From an uncultured Lachnospiraceae bacterium (lineage in GTDB: Bacteria; Bacillota; Clostridia; Lachnospirales; Lachnospiraceae), in assembly GCA_934320895.1 (NCBI GenBank), contig CAKRFY010000045.1, positions 1 to 16,929 of the forward strand: 16,929 bases of DNA, given 5' to 3'. The notes beneath the pieces are model-generated. The model was not told the DNA's origin. It ran no database searches and saw nothing but the letters and a program-made list of their open reading frames with translations. Below, piece by piece: positions 8,640 to 15,771 of the stretch. The position numbers and the translations under genes are program-made. Each line of letters starts with the position of its first letter. Within the stretch, counting starts at the first letter, position 1.

Positions 8640-9875
8640 TTATAACAATTTAAAAATATTTTCCAAAGAAAATCTAGGATTTCTCTGCATAAGGCTATCC
8701 CATTGTTCCATATTTTCATCTGAATTTTCAACTTCCCTTACAAACCAGTGCGCATACTCGACTTTGTCATCTATTGTAAGTTTTTTGTCATTCTCAAGCC
8801 AGTTCATAAACCATAACTCTTTTATGATAAGCGTATTGACAACAGCCATCTTTATCTTAGCTAAAAGTGCACCATCATAAGCCGATTGACAGCAGTATAC
8901 GTACGTAAAATAAAATAGGAGCTGTTCAATTTCTATATCATCTATACTTTTTTCAAATTCAAAATAAAGCTTGAGGTATTCTTCATGTTCCATCTGTTGT
9001 CTGATATTTAAAACACTTTGAATATATGGTATCCATGCAGGCTTTAACGCTTCCATCGTACAGAGTGTAAACAGTATGTCACTAAGTACATCTTTTCTTT
9101 CATGCTTCTCATCAGTTTCAAACCAGTCAGAATTTTCACTATCCTCAATATTTTTACGCATCTTTTCAAAAGCATTTGACTTTTTATAATATTTAAGTAT
9201 CTTTGAAATTTCCTGTTTTTCTTCATCAGTAAATGAATTTTTATTTGAAAATAAAGCTTTAAATCCTTTTATATCATTACCTCTGAGCTTTCTTGCCCTG
9301 ATACGTCTTTCAATATCATGTGCAATTCCCATAGACAATGCCATTCTCTGAGAAATCGTAAGTTCTCTGTCCTGCTGAAGTTTTAAAAGATTATCTCTCG
9401 TATCAAGTAACACTTCAAAAAGCTCTCTGTCAAACTTTTTATCATGTTCCACAGGCTCATCTTTATCCTCATAAATAATTTCCACAGGTTCTTTTCTTTC
9501 AAGAAGCTGTTTGCACGCAATAGGACAAGTAATAGCAAGTGAACGCTCTCTGACATTCTCATATACTTCCTCATGGCGTGGATGTGTATAGCATGTCTCA
9601 CAAAGATAATCTTCGCCAAGTTCTGCAACTATATCACATAAATTATCATCATTTAAAAACTCACATCTGTTTTCCTCACCGTGCGGGCAGATATCACCTG
9701 TTTTCTGGTCGATTTTTTCAGCCATACGTTTTCCAAGCTGCCCTTTGACATTTTTATATTTTCTTAGAGTTTTTTTATCAACAGTTATCTGCCAGATATG
9801 GCAGCAACTATCAGGACAGGCTTTTCCGCCTATACACACAAAATCTTTGAAATAATCAGGATAATAATAACGCAT
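8640..9875 (-). CDS. fliB: FliB-type flagellin lysine N-methylase family protein
   Basis: A 411-residue member of the FliB family. FliB in Salmonella methylates lysines of flagellin. The N-terminal Cys-rich motif is intact: CIGGKACPDSCCHIW, then CPHG, RCEFL, LCDIV, and YLCETCYTHPRHE, followed by ITCPIACKQLL. These Cys residues suggest an iron-sulfur cluster. The start is taken at the ATG 9873-9875 (MRYYYPDYFKDF), which matches the usual family N-terminus; the frame is open further upstream inside the NUDIX gene, but that extra sequence does not look like FliB. The ATG starts one base after the NUDIX stop, with GGAGG 12 bases ahead, so translation is probably coupled. No flagellar genes are in the window. 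The target protein is therefore unproven, and homologues can occur in organisms without flagella. Confidence 0.85.
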   Translation of the reverse strand: MRYYYPDYFKDFVCIGGKACPDSCCHIWQITVDKKTLRKYKNVKGQLGKRMAEKIDQKTGDICPHGEENRCEFLNDDNLCDIVAELGEDYLCETCYTHPRHEEVYENVRERSLAITCPIACKQLLERKEPVEIIYEDKDEPVEHDKKFDRELFEVLLDTRDNLLKLQQDRELTISQRMALSMGIAHDIERRIRARKLRGNDIKGFKALFSNKNSFTDEEKQEISKILKYYKKSNAFEKMRKNIEDSENSDWFETDEKHERKDVLSDILFTLCTMEALKPAWIPYIQSVLNIRQQMEHEEYLKLYFEFEKSIDDIEIEQLLFYFTYVYCCQSAYDGALLAKIKMAVVNTLIIKELWFMNWLENDKKLTIDDKVEYAHWFVREVENSDENMEQWDSLMQRNPRFSLENIFKLL

Positions 9876-9876
9876 A

Positions 9877-10389
9877 CTACTTAAATGCCTCCTTAATGCT
9901 ATCGTAATGTAAGAAAATTCCCTGTTCTGCAAATTCTTTTATCTGATCCAGATCAGTTATCATAAAATCTTTAGTTTCAGCATCCTGAAGCTTTACATCA
10001 GACTCATCAAAATCCATCTCAAACCTGTATACATCTACAAAGTAATTATCACCTTCACCAGGATTTTCCCTGTGGTATGAAAATAAAAATCCTCCCAAAG
10101 CTCCACTTACATCAAGCCCCGTTTCCTCTAAAATTTCTCTTTTAACAGCATCACAAGAATCCTCTCCTGCCATCGCCGCACCGCCTGAAATCTCCCACCA
10201 GCCAGGTGCCCACGCCTTATCCATAGCACGTTTGGTTATAAGGAACTTTCCATCAGGTCTTTTTATAACACCAAGAACTGTAAGATGATATTCTTCATCT
10301 TTAAGACACCAGTCATTTCTCTTCATGGTGCGTCCTGTTCTTTTCTTATCTTTATCATAAATATCCCACATCTCAACTTTTTGACTCAT
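9877..10389 (-). CDS. NUDIX hydrolase
   Basis: A 170-residue NUDIX protein. The complete Nudix box runs from G70 to L92 as G-x5-E-x7-REILEETGL, with R84, E85, E88 and E89 as the metal-binding set. The N-terminus (MWDIYDKDKKRTGR, then EYHLTVLGVI) is typical of a clostridial subgroup distantly related to isopentenyl-diphosphate isomerase-like Nudix proteins. It should hydrolyse a nucleoside diphosphate linked to another group; the substrate is not predictable. The start is the ATG at 10387-10389, nine bases after GGAGG (10399-10403). A TTG two codons upstream is only three bases from that site. The FliB gene follows directly, with one base between, and the chemoreceptor gene lies upstream by 56 bases. 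Cytosolic. Confidence 0.93.
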   Translation of the reverse strand: MSQKVEMWDIYDKDKKRTGRTMKRNDWCLKDEEYHLTVLGVIKRPDGKFLITKRAMDKAWAPGWWEISGGAAMAGEDSCDAVKREILEETGLDVSGALGGFLFSYHRENPGEGDNYFVDVYRFEMDFDESDVKLQDAETKDFMITDLDQIKEFAEQGIFLHYDSIKEAFK

Positions 10390-10445
10390 TATCAATATCC
10401 TCCAGTACTTGTACTTTTATTGTGTTTTTTCCAAACACTTATCAA

Positions 10446-11357
10446 CTATTTTTCCATTAATCTTGGAAACTGTTTCAACACATTGTCGATATCCTCAAAT
10501 ATAAAACCTTTATTTGTCTCATGCTCATCAATGCTATCGATAAACCTTAAAACCTTATCATAATTCTTTCTCGACATAACAACAAAGTCACCTATCATTG
10601 CGACACTTTTTTCTGAATTATGTACAGCATTATTTATAGATTCCTGTGTCTGATCTGTTTTTGCCACCTCATTTTTTATGGTATCAAATATGCTGTCTGT
10701 TTTTTCAACCTGCTCAATACTGTTTTTAATCGCATTTCGTGATCTGCTTATCGAATCATTCAACATTTCCATACCGTCAGTGACTTTTTCTATACTCTCA
10801 TCAACACTATCAACAAGCGACTTTATCTTTTCTGAAAGCATCTTCACATCATTTGCAACGACAGCAAAGCCTTTTCCCTGTTCACCGGCATGAGCTGCTT
10901 CTACCGCCGCATTCATAGATAAAAGATTTGTCTGGTTTGCTATTGAAACTATTCCTTCTGTTCTTTTATGAATATCCCTAACTGCGTCTTTAAGATTGAC
11001 AAAAGTCGAATCCATCTCTTTAAAACTGTCTCTGACATTTTCAGAACTTTCCTTAAGAATCTCCACTTGTTGTTCAGCCTGTTCCACAGAAGTATTTATT
11101 CCATTTTTAACATCCTGTAGTCCGTTCACCGTATCTGATATATCAGAAAACATATTTTTGAATGATTCAATATTTTCTGTAAGAATCGACATTTCAGACA
11201 TAACAACACCAAACGACTCAGATATATTCTTAATATTTTGTGAAGTCTGAAGTTCTTCAGTAGCTAAATCTTTATATCTTTCTGTAAGATACTCCGCAGA
11301 ATATGAAACAGGATATCTTATCTCTGAATGTTGTTCATTTTTCTTATTTCTAAACAT
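10446..11357 (-). CDS. Soluble methyl-accepting chemotaxis protein lacking sensor and membrane domains
   Basis: A 303-residue chemoreceptor signalling protein. It is almost all coiled coil. The hairpin tip that contacts CheA and CheW lies at about 138-177: [20 protein letters not shown] and [21 protein letters not shown]. No membrane segment, HAMP or ligand-binding domain is present; the first 30 residues ([20 protein letters not shown]) are polar. Membrane chemoreceptors are usually 500-700 residues, so this is a cytoplasmic form that needs an input partner. GGAGG lies six bases before the ATG. The FIST gene ends 20 bases upstream, so FIST is the obvious candidate sensor. The tail (after 270) is helical, [16 protein letters not shown], and ends without the usual C-terminal tether for methyltransferase. 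Confidence 0.92.
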   Translation of the reverse strand: MFRNKKNEQHSEIRYPVSYSAEYLTERYKDLATEELQTSQNIKNISESFGVVMSEMSILTENIESFKNMFSDISDTVNGLQDVKNGINTSVEQAEQQVEILKESSENVRDSFKEMDSTFVNLKDAVRDIHKRTEGIVSIANQTNLLSMNAAVEAAHAGEQGKGFAVVANDVKMLSEKIKSLVDSVDESIEKVTDGMEMLNDSISRSRNAIKNSIEQVEKTDSIFDTIKNEVAKTDQTQESINNAVHNSEKSVAMIGDFVVMSRKNYDKVLRFIDSIDEHETNKGFIFEDIDNVLKQFPRLMEK

Positions 11358-11377
11358 ACGTATCCTCCATTATATAT

Positions 11378-12436
11378 CTACTCAAAAACGACACATGACA
11401 TTGACTGATTTATATGCTGGCCATTGTAATGTTCACCCATACCAACAAAACCTGCATGGCAGCCAAGTCCCTGCATACGGCTTAAATATGCTCCAAAATA
11501 ATCATGTTCACTGAATAAATTATATCTGAAAAGACAATTTACCGAAAAAATTCCGGATATTGTCGGAAAATCATTTTTTATCTTAGAAATAGTACTGTTT
11601 ACAACTCTGTCAACATCATCAAGCTGCAATATCGTAAGAACATCCATCTCATTAACCTGCTTAAAACATACTATTCCATTTTCCTGTTGCTGTTTTATAG
11701 AAATAATATATATTTCTTTTCCAATAAACCTGCCAAAAGGATTTTCGTATGTCTGCGTCTCAATCTTTGACTCTGGAATATTCAATGCCCTGCAATATAC
11801 CTGTGCAGCAGGAGTATTGTCAAGTGATATTATCTTTTTTTCCTTAGTGTCAGTCTTTGTCACAACAAATCTGTTGTCAGTAGGTCTGTATATATTTTCC
11901 TTATATGTCTTTATCCTTCCTGACAGATTTTTCACGAAAGCATAAACGCATGCATCCGAATAAACCTTTCCGTTTACAGAAACCTTATCACACCATGATG
12001 TCCCACCTACAAGGGAAATATTAAACCTGCGAAGTACCATATTTAATGTTGTCACTACACAACCATCATTCCCGGTACATAGATCGATACATACAGTATT
12101 ATCACTCTCTGCATTTATCTTTCTCATATTTTCATCTAATTCCCTTATCTTAAGAACAGGTGCCTGTTCAATGTCTGTAAGAACACCCGTAACAGCTTCA
12201 ATACTGCCTGTATAAGCAATCACACTGCATCCATCATCTCCATTATAAATATCCCCTGTATAGCTGGTGCCAACACATCCTATACTTGGAATATCAGGAT
12301 ACATCTTTTCTAATTCACGAACATGTTTCTCAAAATATTCTTCTTTAGAAAATAAAATAATAAACTTTGGTTCACTAAGACCATAAACAGCTTCTTTTAA
12401 ATTTCCAGATAAACTTTTTCCAATAAACTGTTCCAT
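11378..12436 (-). CDS. FIST sensory domain protein (FIST_N + FIST_C)
   Basis: A 352-residue protein made up of the two FIST domains, with no attached output domain. FIST is a signal-input module, commonly fused to kinases, GGDEF/EAL or chemoreceptor domains, and proposed to bind small ligands such as amino acids. FIST_N covers about 15-185: FIILFSKEEY, IPSIGCVGTS, GCSVIAYT, and VGGTSWCDK. FIST_C (about 195-350) ends in the characteristic IFSVNCLFRYNLF, GFVGMGEHYNGQHINQSMSCVVF. No signal peptide or membrane segment is visible. The ATG at 12434-12436 is chosen since GGGAGG lies five bases ahead of it; the frame is open nine codons further up, but with no binding site. It directly precedes the soluble chemoreceptor and probably feeds it. 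It could also serve another kinase in trans. Confidence 0.9.
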   Translation of the reverse strand: MEQFIGKSLSGNLKEAVYGLSEPKFIILFSKEEYFEKHVRELEKMYPDIPSIGCVGTSYTGDIYNGDDGCSVIAYTGSIEAVTGVLTDIEQAPVLKIRELDENMRKINAESDNTVCIDLCTGNDGCVVTTLNMVLRRFNISLVGGTSWCDKVSVNGKVYSDACVYAFVKNLSGRIKTYKENIYRPTDNRFVVTKTDTKEKKIISLDNTPAAQVYCRALNIPESKIETQTYENPFGRFIGKEIYIISIKQQQENGIVCFKQVNEMDVLTILQLDDVDRVVNSTISKIKNDFPTISGIFSVNCLFRYNLFSEHDYFGAYLSRMQGLGCHAGFVGMGEHYNGQHINQSMSCVVFE

Positions 12437-12441
12437 AGCTT

Positions 12442-12447
12442 CCTCCC
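12442..12447 (-). promoter_or_regulatory. Ribosome binding site that fixes the FIST start
   Basis: GGGAGG on the minus strand, five bases before the ATG at 12434-12436. It lies inside the open frame that continues upstream to a TTG at 12461-12463, so the longer form is unlikely. Confidence 0.85.
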
Positions 12448-12480
12448 GGTTTTTAAGCATCAATTCTCTACCAAATCATT

Positions 12481-12510
12481 TTGACCTTAAAAGTGCTTAT
12501 ATGTTATAAT
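12481..12510 (+). promoter_or_regulatory. Sigma-A-type promoter for the CobL-like gene
   Basis: -35 TTGACC (12481-12486), 18-base spacer, perfect -10 TATAAT (12505-12510). Transcription should begin near 12517, right at the edge of a nested inverted repeat, leaving a leader of about 120 bases. Confidence 0.75.
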
Positions 12511-12519
12511 AATTGTAAA

Positions 12520-12567
12520 AATGGCATCCCGATAATATATTATAACCAGGTTATAAAACATGCCATT
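12520..12567. promoter_or_regulatory. Nested inverted repeats in the leader of the CobL-like gene
   Basis: The outer arms AATGGCAT (12520-12527) and ATGCCATT (12560-12567) are perfect. Inside them is a 17-base palindrome, TTATAACC-A-GGTTATAA (12540-12556). As DNA the palindrome could be an operator shared by the divergent genes. As RNA it could form a hairpin at the very start of the transcript. It is not followed by a T run, so it is not a plain terminator. No known riboswitch class was recognised. Confidence 0.6.
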
Positions 12568-12638
12568 GCTACATTATACTATATAACTTTTGGGAATTAA
12601 ATATGAATTTCGAAAAATAACTGAAATGAGGTGATTTT

Positions 12639-13565
12639 GTGAATACAGACAACAACATATTTTCAAACGAATCGATACTTGCATGGCTCAAATTCTTTTC
12701 ATCAAATACCATTATAGACCTTGAACATGTGAAGATACTTGATATTACACAAAAAAATAAAAACGTTGTTCCAACCGTCGAAGCGCATAAAACAACACTG
12801 GTATTTACAAAAGCAGGCGATGATGATATCTTTTACCGCCTTTGGAATGCAGGACTTGGTGACTGTGAAGTCTGGTTTAACGAAGGAAATGTACCTGTAG
12901 GCAAAATATACCATAAAAAAGTATCAGATATGATAAACCGCGGCATCAACGCATCAGCAGGTATGCTCATCATCAATAAAAAGGCCAGAAATACAGCAAA
13001 GATAGGCCTGTCAAATGAACTTTTTCAAAAAGGCTCTATACATTATGTAGGCAGCGAGATACGCTCCATTATATTAAACAAAATGATGATAGCACCGCAG
13101 GACAATATCTGTGTTATAAGCGGTGAGAGCATTGCCATAGAAGCCGCTCTATTAGCATCAGAGGGAAATGTGACCGCCGTTGAATACAGCAGCGCTGACA
13201 GAAATACAATGGAGGATAATATAGACCACTTTTGTCTCCATAATATTACGATAGTAGACCATGTAGATGAGAAAACAATGGAAGAACGCCCTGTTCCAGA
13301 TGTAATCTTTATGGTAGCATCTGCAAGCATGAATCAGGAACTTGAATACTTTATAAGAATAAACCCACAGGTAAGGATAGTTATATATACACTTGATTTC
13401 ACTGTGGCAGCAGGTATGAAAGAACTGCTCGAGCCTTTCGGAATCTTAAATCCTGAAATAATCCAGGTCAGCGTTTCAACACTTGAAAGCAACAATATGT
13501 TCAAACAGCAGCCTGCGCCGTGGATCATAACAGGGAAAGTGGAGAGATTTTTACATTTGGTGTGA
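12639..13565 (+). CDS. CobL/CbiET-like protein, N-terminally reduced with degenerate SAM loop
   Basis: A 308-residue protein that resembles the last part of the CbiE domain joined to a CbiT domain, as in CobL/CbiET precorrin-6Y C5,15-methyltransferases of cobalamin synthesis. Residues about 50-115 (TTLVFTKAGDDDIFYRLWNA, GLGDCEVWF) look like the C-terminal half of CbiE; the N-terminal half with its glycine-rich active-site loop is missing. CbiT-like sequence follows: HYVGSEIRSIILNKM, then CVISGESIAIEAA, VTAVEYSS with E182, PDVIFMVASAS and QVSVSTLESNNMF. In functional homologues the loop reads DVGAGSGSVAIE-like, so the glycines for SAM are largely lost (only G162 remains). The start is GTG at 12639, with GAGGTGA four bases before it. 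No cobalamin genes are nearby. It may have a non-catalytic or altered role; precise function unknown. Confidence 0.65.
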   Translation: MNTDNNIFSNESILAWLKFFSSNTIIDLEHVKILDITQKNKNVVPTVEAHKTTLVFTKAGDDDIFYRLWNAGLGDCEVWFNEGNVPVGKIYHKKVSDMINRGINASAGMLIINKKARNTAKIGLSNELFQKGSIHYVGSEIRSIILNKMMIAPQDNICVISGESIAIEAALLASEGNVTAVEYSSADRNTMEDNIDHFCLHNITIVDHVDEKTMEERPVPDVIFMVASASMNQELEYFIRINPQVRIVIYTLDFTVAAGMKELLEPFGILNPEIIQVSVSTLESNNMFKQQPAPWIITGKVERFLHLV

Positions 13566-13607
13566 AAAGATATTAGTGTGGTTGGATGTAAAATTTCTAT
13601 AACAAAG

Positions 13608-13648
13608 TTAGAGTTTAAGGTGCAAAAAAAACGCACCTTAAACTCTAA
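13608..13648. terminator. Perfect 16-bp hairpin between convergent genes, with A-run in its loop
   Basis: TTAGAGTTTAAGGTGC (13608-13623) and GCACCTTAAACTCTAA (13633-13648) pair without mismatch around the loop A8-C. The right arm overlaps the stop codon of the AAA-ATPase gene. It sits where both convergent transcripts need to end, but neither side has a T run after the stem; the homopolymer is in the loop. It probably protects or ends transcripts by structure. Confidence 0.6.
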
Positions 13649-15369
13649 TTACCAATAAGCACTTCTTTTCCTCTGAACGCAAAACCATAGTGTCGTATGT
13701 TTTCTGGACCTACACCTCTTTTGATAAGTTCAGCATCATAGTTCTTCTCTTTTATCTGTTTCAATGCAGCTTTCACAGTATCTTCAAGAGAATTTTCTTT
13801 CTTAGCATTTATCACTTTAAATTCTATTATAATCCCTGGATAATTCATATTATTTTTTTCTATCGGTTCAAGCATTATGTCATATCTTCCAAAACCGCTT
13901 TCACGATTTGAAGTTATTATATAATTATCTATCTGATCTACCATCAATCCCAGAACAAAACCATGATAAAAACATTCAGGAGCTTTTTTATCAGATATAT
14001 CTTTTCCTGTATCAAACGAACTAAATGTATTTAATGCGACATCATTCATATATTCGTTCATGCTTTCTAAATCCCCTGAAAGCAGTGCTTCTACAAATTT
14101 ATTATATGGAACATTATTGCCACAAAACCATTGTTCTATCATTGTGCCAAACATCTGCTCTACTTCAAAGTTTGTAAGTTTCAAGGTGTATAGTTTTTTA
14201 TTTAACCTTCCCACTCTACACAATGCTTCTATACGCAGATAACCACTCGCAAGCAACAGACTCCAGATTGCATCTTTATTTGTTTCTATCTGATCAAACA
14301 CTATCTGCTCATCAATATTTTTTTCTACAACACCACCAGAAATCAAAGTTTCCATCGTTTCCTTAGTCTCTACCGAACCTGTTCTTATAAGCTTGTTTAC
14401 AAGTCCATTGGAACTTGAGTCAGCCCAGTAAGTGGCAAATTCACCTGTTTTCAAAAAATTGATTATGGACCACGGATTGTAAATATCATTTTTTCTGCCA
14501 AATCTAAATCCGTCGTACCATGATTTTACCTCTTGTTTGCTACCACTTAATCCCTGTTCATCAAGAGCATTAAACACCTCTTCCTGCGTAAATCCAAATG
14601 CTTCCTCATACTGATTTGATGTTGTTGTGACAACTACAAGGTTATTAAGGTCTGAAAAAATACTTTCTTTTGAGACCCCTGTAATTCCTGTCATAACAGC
14701 ACGTTCCAGATACGGATTTGTCTTGAAAGTCGAATTAAACAGACTCCTTGTGAGAGATACGATTTCATCCCAATATCCGTTTATATATGCTTCCTGCATA
14801 GGCGTATCGTATTCATCAAGCAGTATGATAACTTTCTTTTTATAATATCTATACAACATTGCAGCCAGATCTTTTATCGCCCTGCATACAATTTCATTTG
14901 ATATTTCTTTATTTATATCTATATTTTTTGAATAAGCATCAAGTTCACTAAAAAGATTTTTCTCTGCTTCAGTAAGAATATTTCCTTCAAGTAAATATGA
15001 ATGCTGTTTATATAGATCATTTATAACTGATACCATATCATTTTTTGTATCTCTAAAATTTTTTGCTTTGACTTCTGCAAAACTTAAAAATATAACCGGA
15101 TAAGTTCCCTGTATCGTGCGATACTTTTCTTCTTTCCAGATATCAAGCCCTTCAAATAAATCCCCTCTGTCTTTATATTCATTAGAGAAAAAACATCTGA
15201 GCATATCCATATTTAATGTTTTTCCAAAGCGGCGTGGGCGTGTTATAAGCGTTGCTATATCTTCATTTTCCCACCATTCCTTTATAAACGCTGTCTTATC
15301 TACATAAAAGTTATTTTTTTCACGTATAGAACTGAAATGTTCATTTCCGATACTTATAGTTCTCGCCAT
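13645..15369 (-). CDS. AAA-ATPase-like protein with C-terminal PD-(D/E)XK nuclease domain (DUF1703 type)
   Basis: A 574-residue protein of the AAA-ATPase_like plus PDDEXK_9 (DUF1703) arrangement, commonly present in several copies in Lachnospiraceae and Bacteroidetes genomes. The N-terminal conserved block is ISIGNEHFSSIREKNNFYVD, followed by the Walker A-like RPRRFGKTL (44-52) and Walker B VIILLDEYD (180-188). The nuclease domain near the C-terminus shows FGRYDIML with D497, IIIEFKV with E516 and K518, and a Q at 538. The family's role is unresolved; mobile or defence-linked roles have been suggested. The start is the ATG at 15367-15369, with AGGAG (15378-15382) eight bases before it; the frame is open 19 codons further up but those codons overlap the promoter. 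It stands alone between convergent and decayed neighbours. Confidence 0.9.
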   Translation of the reverse strand: MARTISIGNEHFSSIREKNNFYVDKTAFIKEWWENEDIATLITRPRRFGKTLNMDMLRCFFSNEYKDRGDLFEGLDIWKEEKYRTIQGTYPVIFLSFAEVKAKNFRDTKNDMVSVINDLYKQHSYLLEGNILTEAEKNLFSELDAYSKNIDINKEISNEIVCRAIKDLAAMLYRYYKKKVIILLDEYDTPMQEAYINGYWDEIVSLTRSLFNSTFKTNPYLERAVMTGITGVSKESIFSDLNNLVVVTTTSNQYEEAFGFTQEEVFNALDEQGLSGSKQEVKSWYDGFRFGRKNDIYNPWSIINFLKTGEFATYWADSSSNGLVNKLIRTGSVETKETMETLISGGVVEKNIDEQIVFDQIETNKDAIWSLLLASGYLRIEALCRVGRLNKKLYTLKLTNFEVEQMFGTMIEQWFCGNNVPYNKFVEALLSGDLESMNEYMNDVALNTFSSFDTGKDISDKKAPECFYHGFVLGLMVDQIDNYIITSNRESGFGRYDIMLEPIEKNNMNYPGIIIEFKVINAKKENSLEDTVKAALKQIKEKNYDAELIKRGVGPENIRHYGFAFRGKEVLIGN

Positions 15370-15416
15370 ATATACCACTCCTGTTTTTTTGATAAATGCT
15401 TTGCTTTTATTATTAT

Positions 15417-15445
15417 ATAGTATCATTATGGTAAAAAAAAGTAAA
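15417..15445 (-). promoter_or_regulatory. Promoter of the AAA-ATPase/PD-(D/E)XK gene
   Basis: On the minus strand, -35 TTTACT (15440-15445), a 17-base spacer containing a T7 run, and -10 TACTAT (15417-15422). It lies about 48 bases before the chosen start. The match is moderate. Confidence 0.5.
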
Positions 15446-15557
15446 TAATTATGCTTTATGTGCTATGTGTTATATTTTTTATGTTCTTTTATAAAACTAA
15501 AAGCTAAAGTTAGTGAAACTATTCGTTTCCACCTCATATTGTTGTGCTAAACTATAG

Positions 15558-15593
15558 TTGTAACACACCGACCTAATAAGATATAATATTAGG
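15558..15593 (+). promoter_or_regulatory. Promoter and inverted repeat before the OrfA remnant
   Basis: -35 TTGTAA (15558-15563), 18-base spacer, and perfect -10 TATAAT (15582-15587). It overlaps a perfect inverted repeat, CCTAATA (15572-15578) with TATTAGG (15587-15593). It probably once drove the transposase gene that begins at 15606. Confidence 0.45.
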
Positions 15594-15605
15594 AAGAAAT
15601 GAGGT

Positions 15606-15760
15606 ATGTTACAAATGAACCAAAATTATAAAGCATAATTCAAGAAGAAGATTGTGCGTCTTCATTTTGAAGATGGATGATTTCTCAAAGTACTTGCAGC
15701 TGAGTACAACGTACCAAAAACAAGCATAATTCACTATACGGTATCAAAACATCATTGCAA
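15606..15760 (+). pseudogene. IS3-type transposase OrfA remnant, N-terminal part
   Basis: From the ATG at 15606 the frame reads MLQMNQNYKA, a stop, FKKKIVRLHFEDG, a second stop, then FLKVLAAEYNVPKTSI. This is the helix-turn-helix end of an IS3-type OrfA (usually NQNYKAEFKKKIVRLHLEEG-like, then KSLAAEYGVSKASI-like). The two stops fall where Glu or Arg codons are expected, consistent with point decay. The family match fades after about 15735, where antitoxin-like sequence takes over in another frame. No OrfB is present and no terminal inverted repeats were identified, so this is only an internal scrap of an insertion sequence. IS family assigned by memory of the motif, not by a search. Confidence 0.7.
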
Positions 15761-15771
15761 ATACACAGACA

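Noticed and set aside
12464..12560. Promoter for the FIST gene on the minus strand
   Set aside because: Several AT-rich -10-like boxes are present but none has a convincing -35 at 16-18 bases, so no site is called.
12517..12638. Leader as a known riboswitch (c-di-GMP, cobalamin, preQ1, SAM)
   Set aside because: No conserved core of these classes can be recognised; in particular there is no cobalamin box despite the CobL-like gene.
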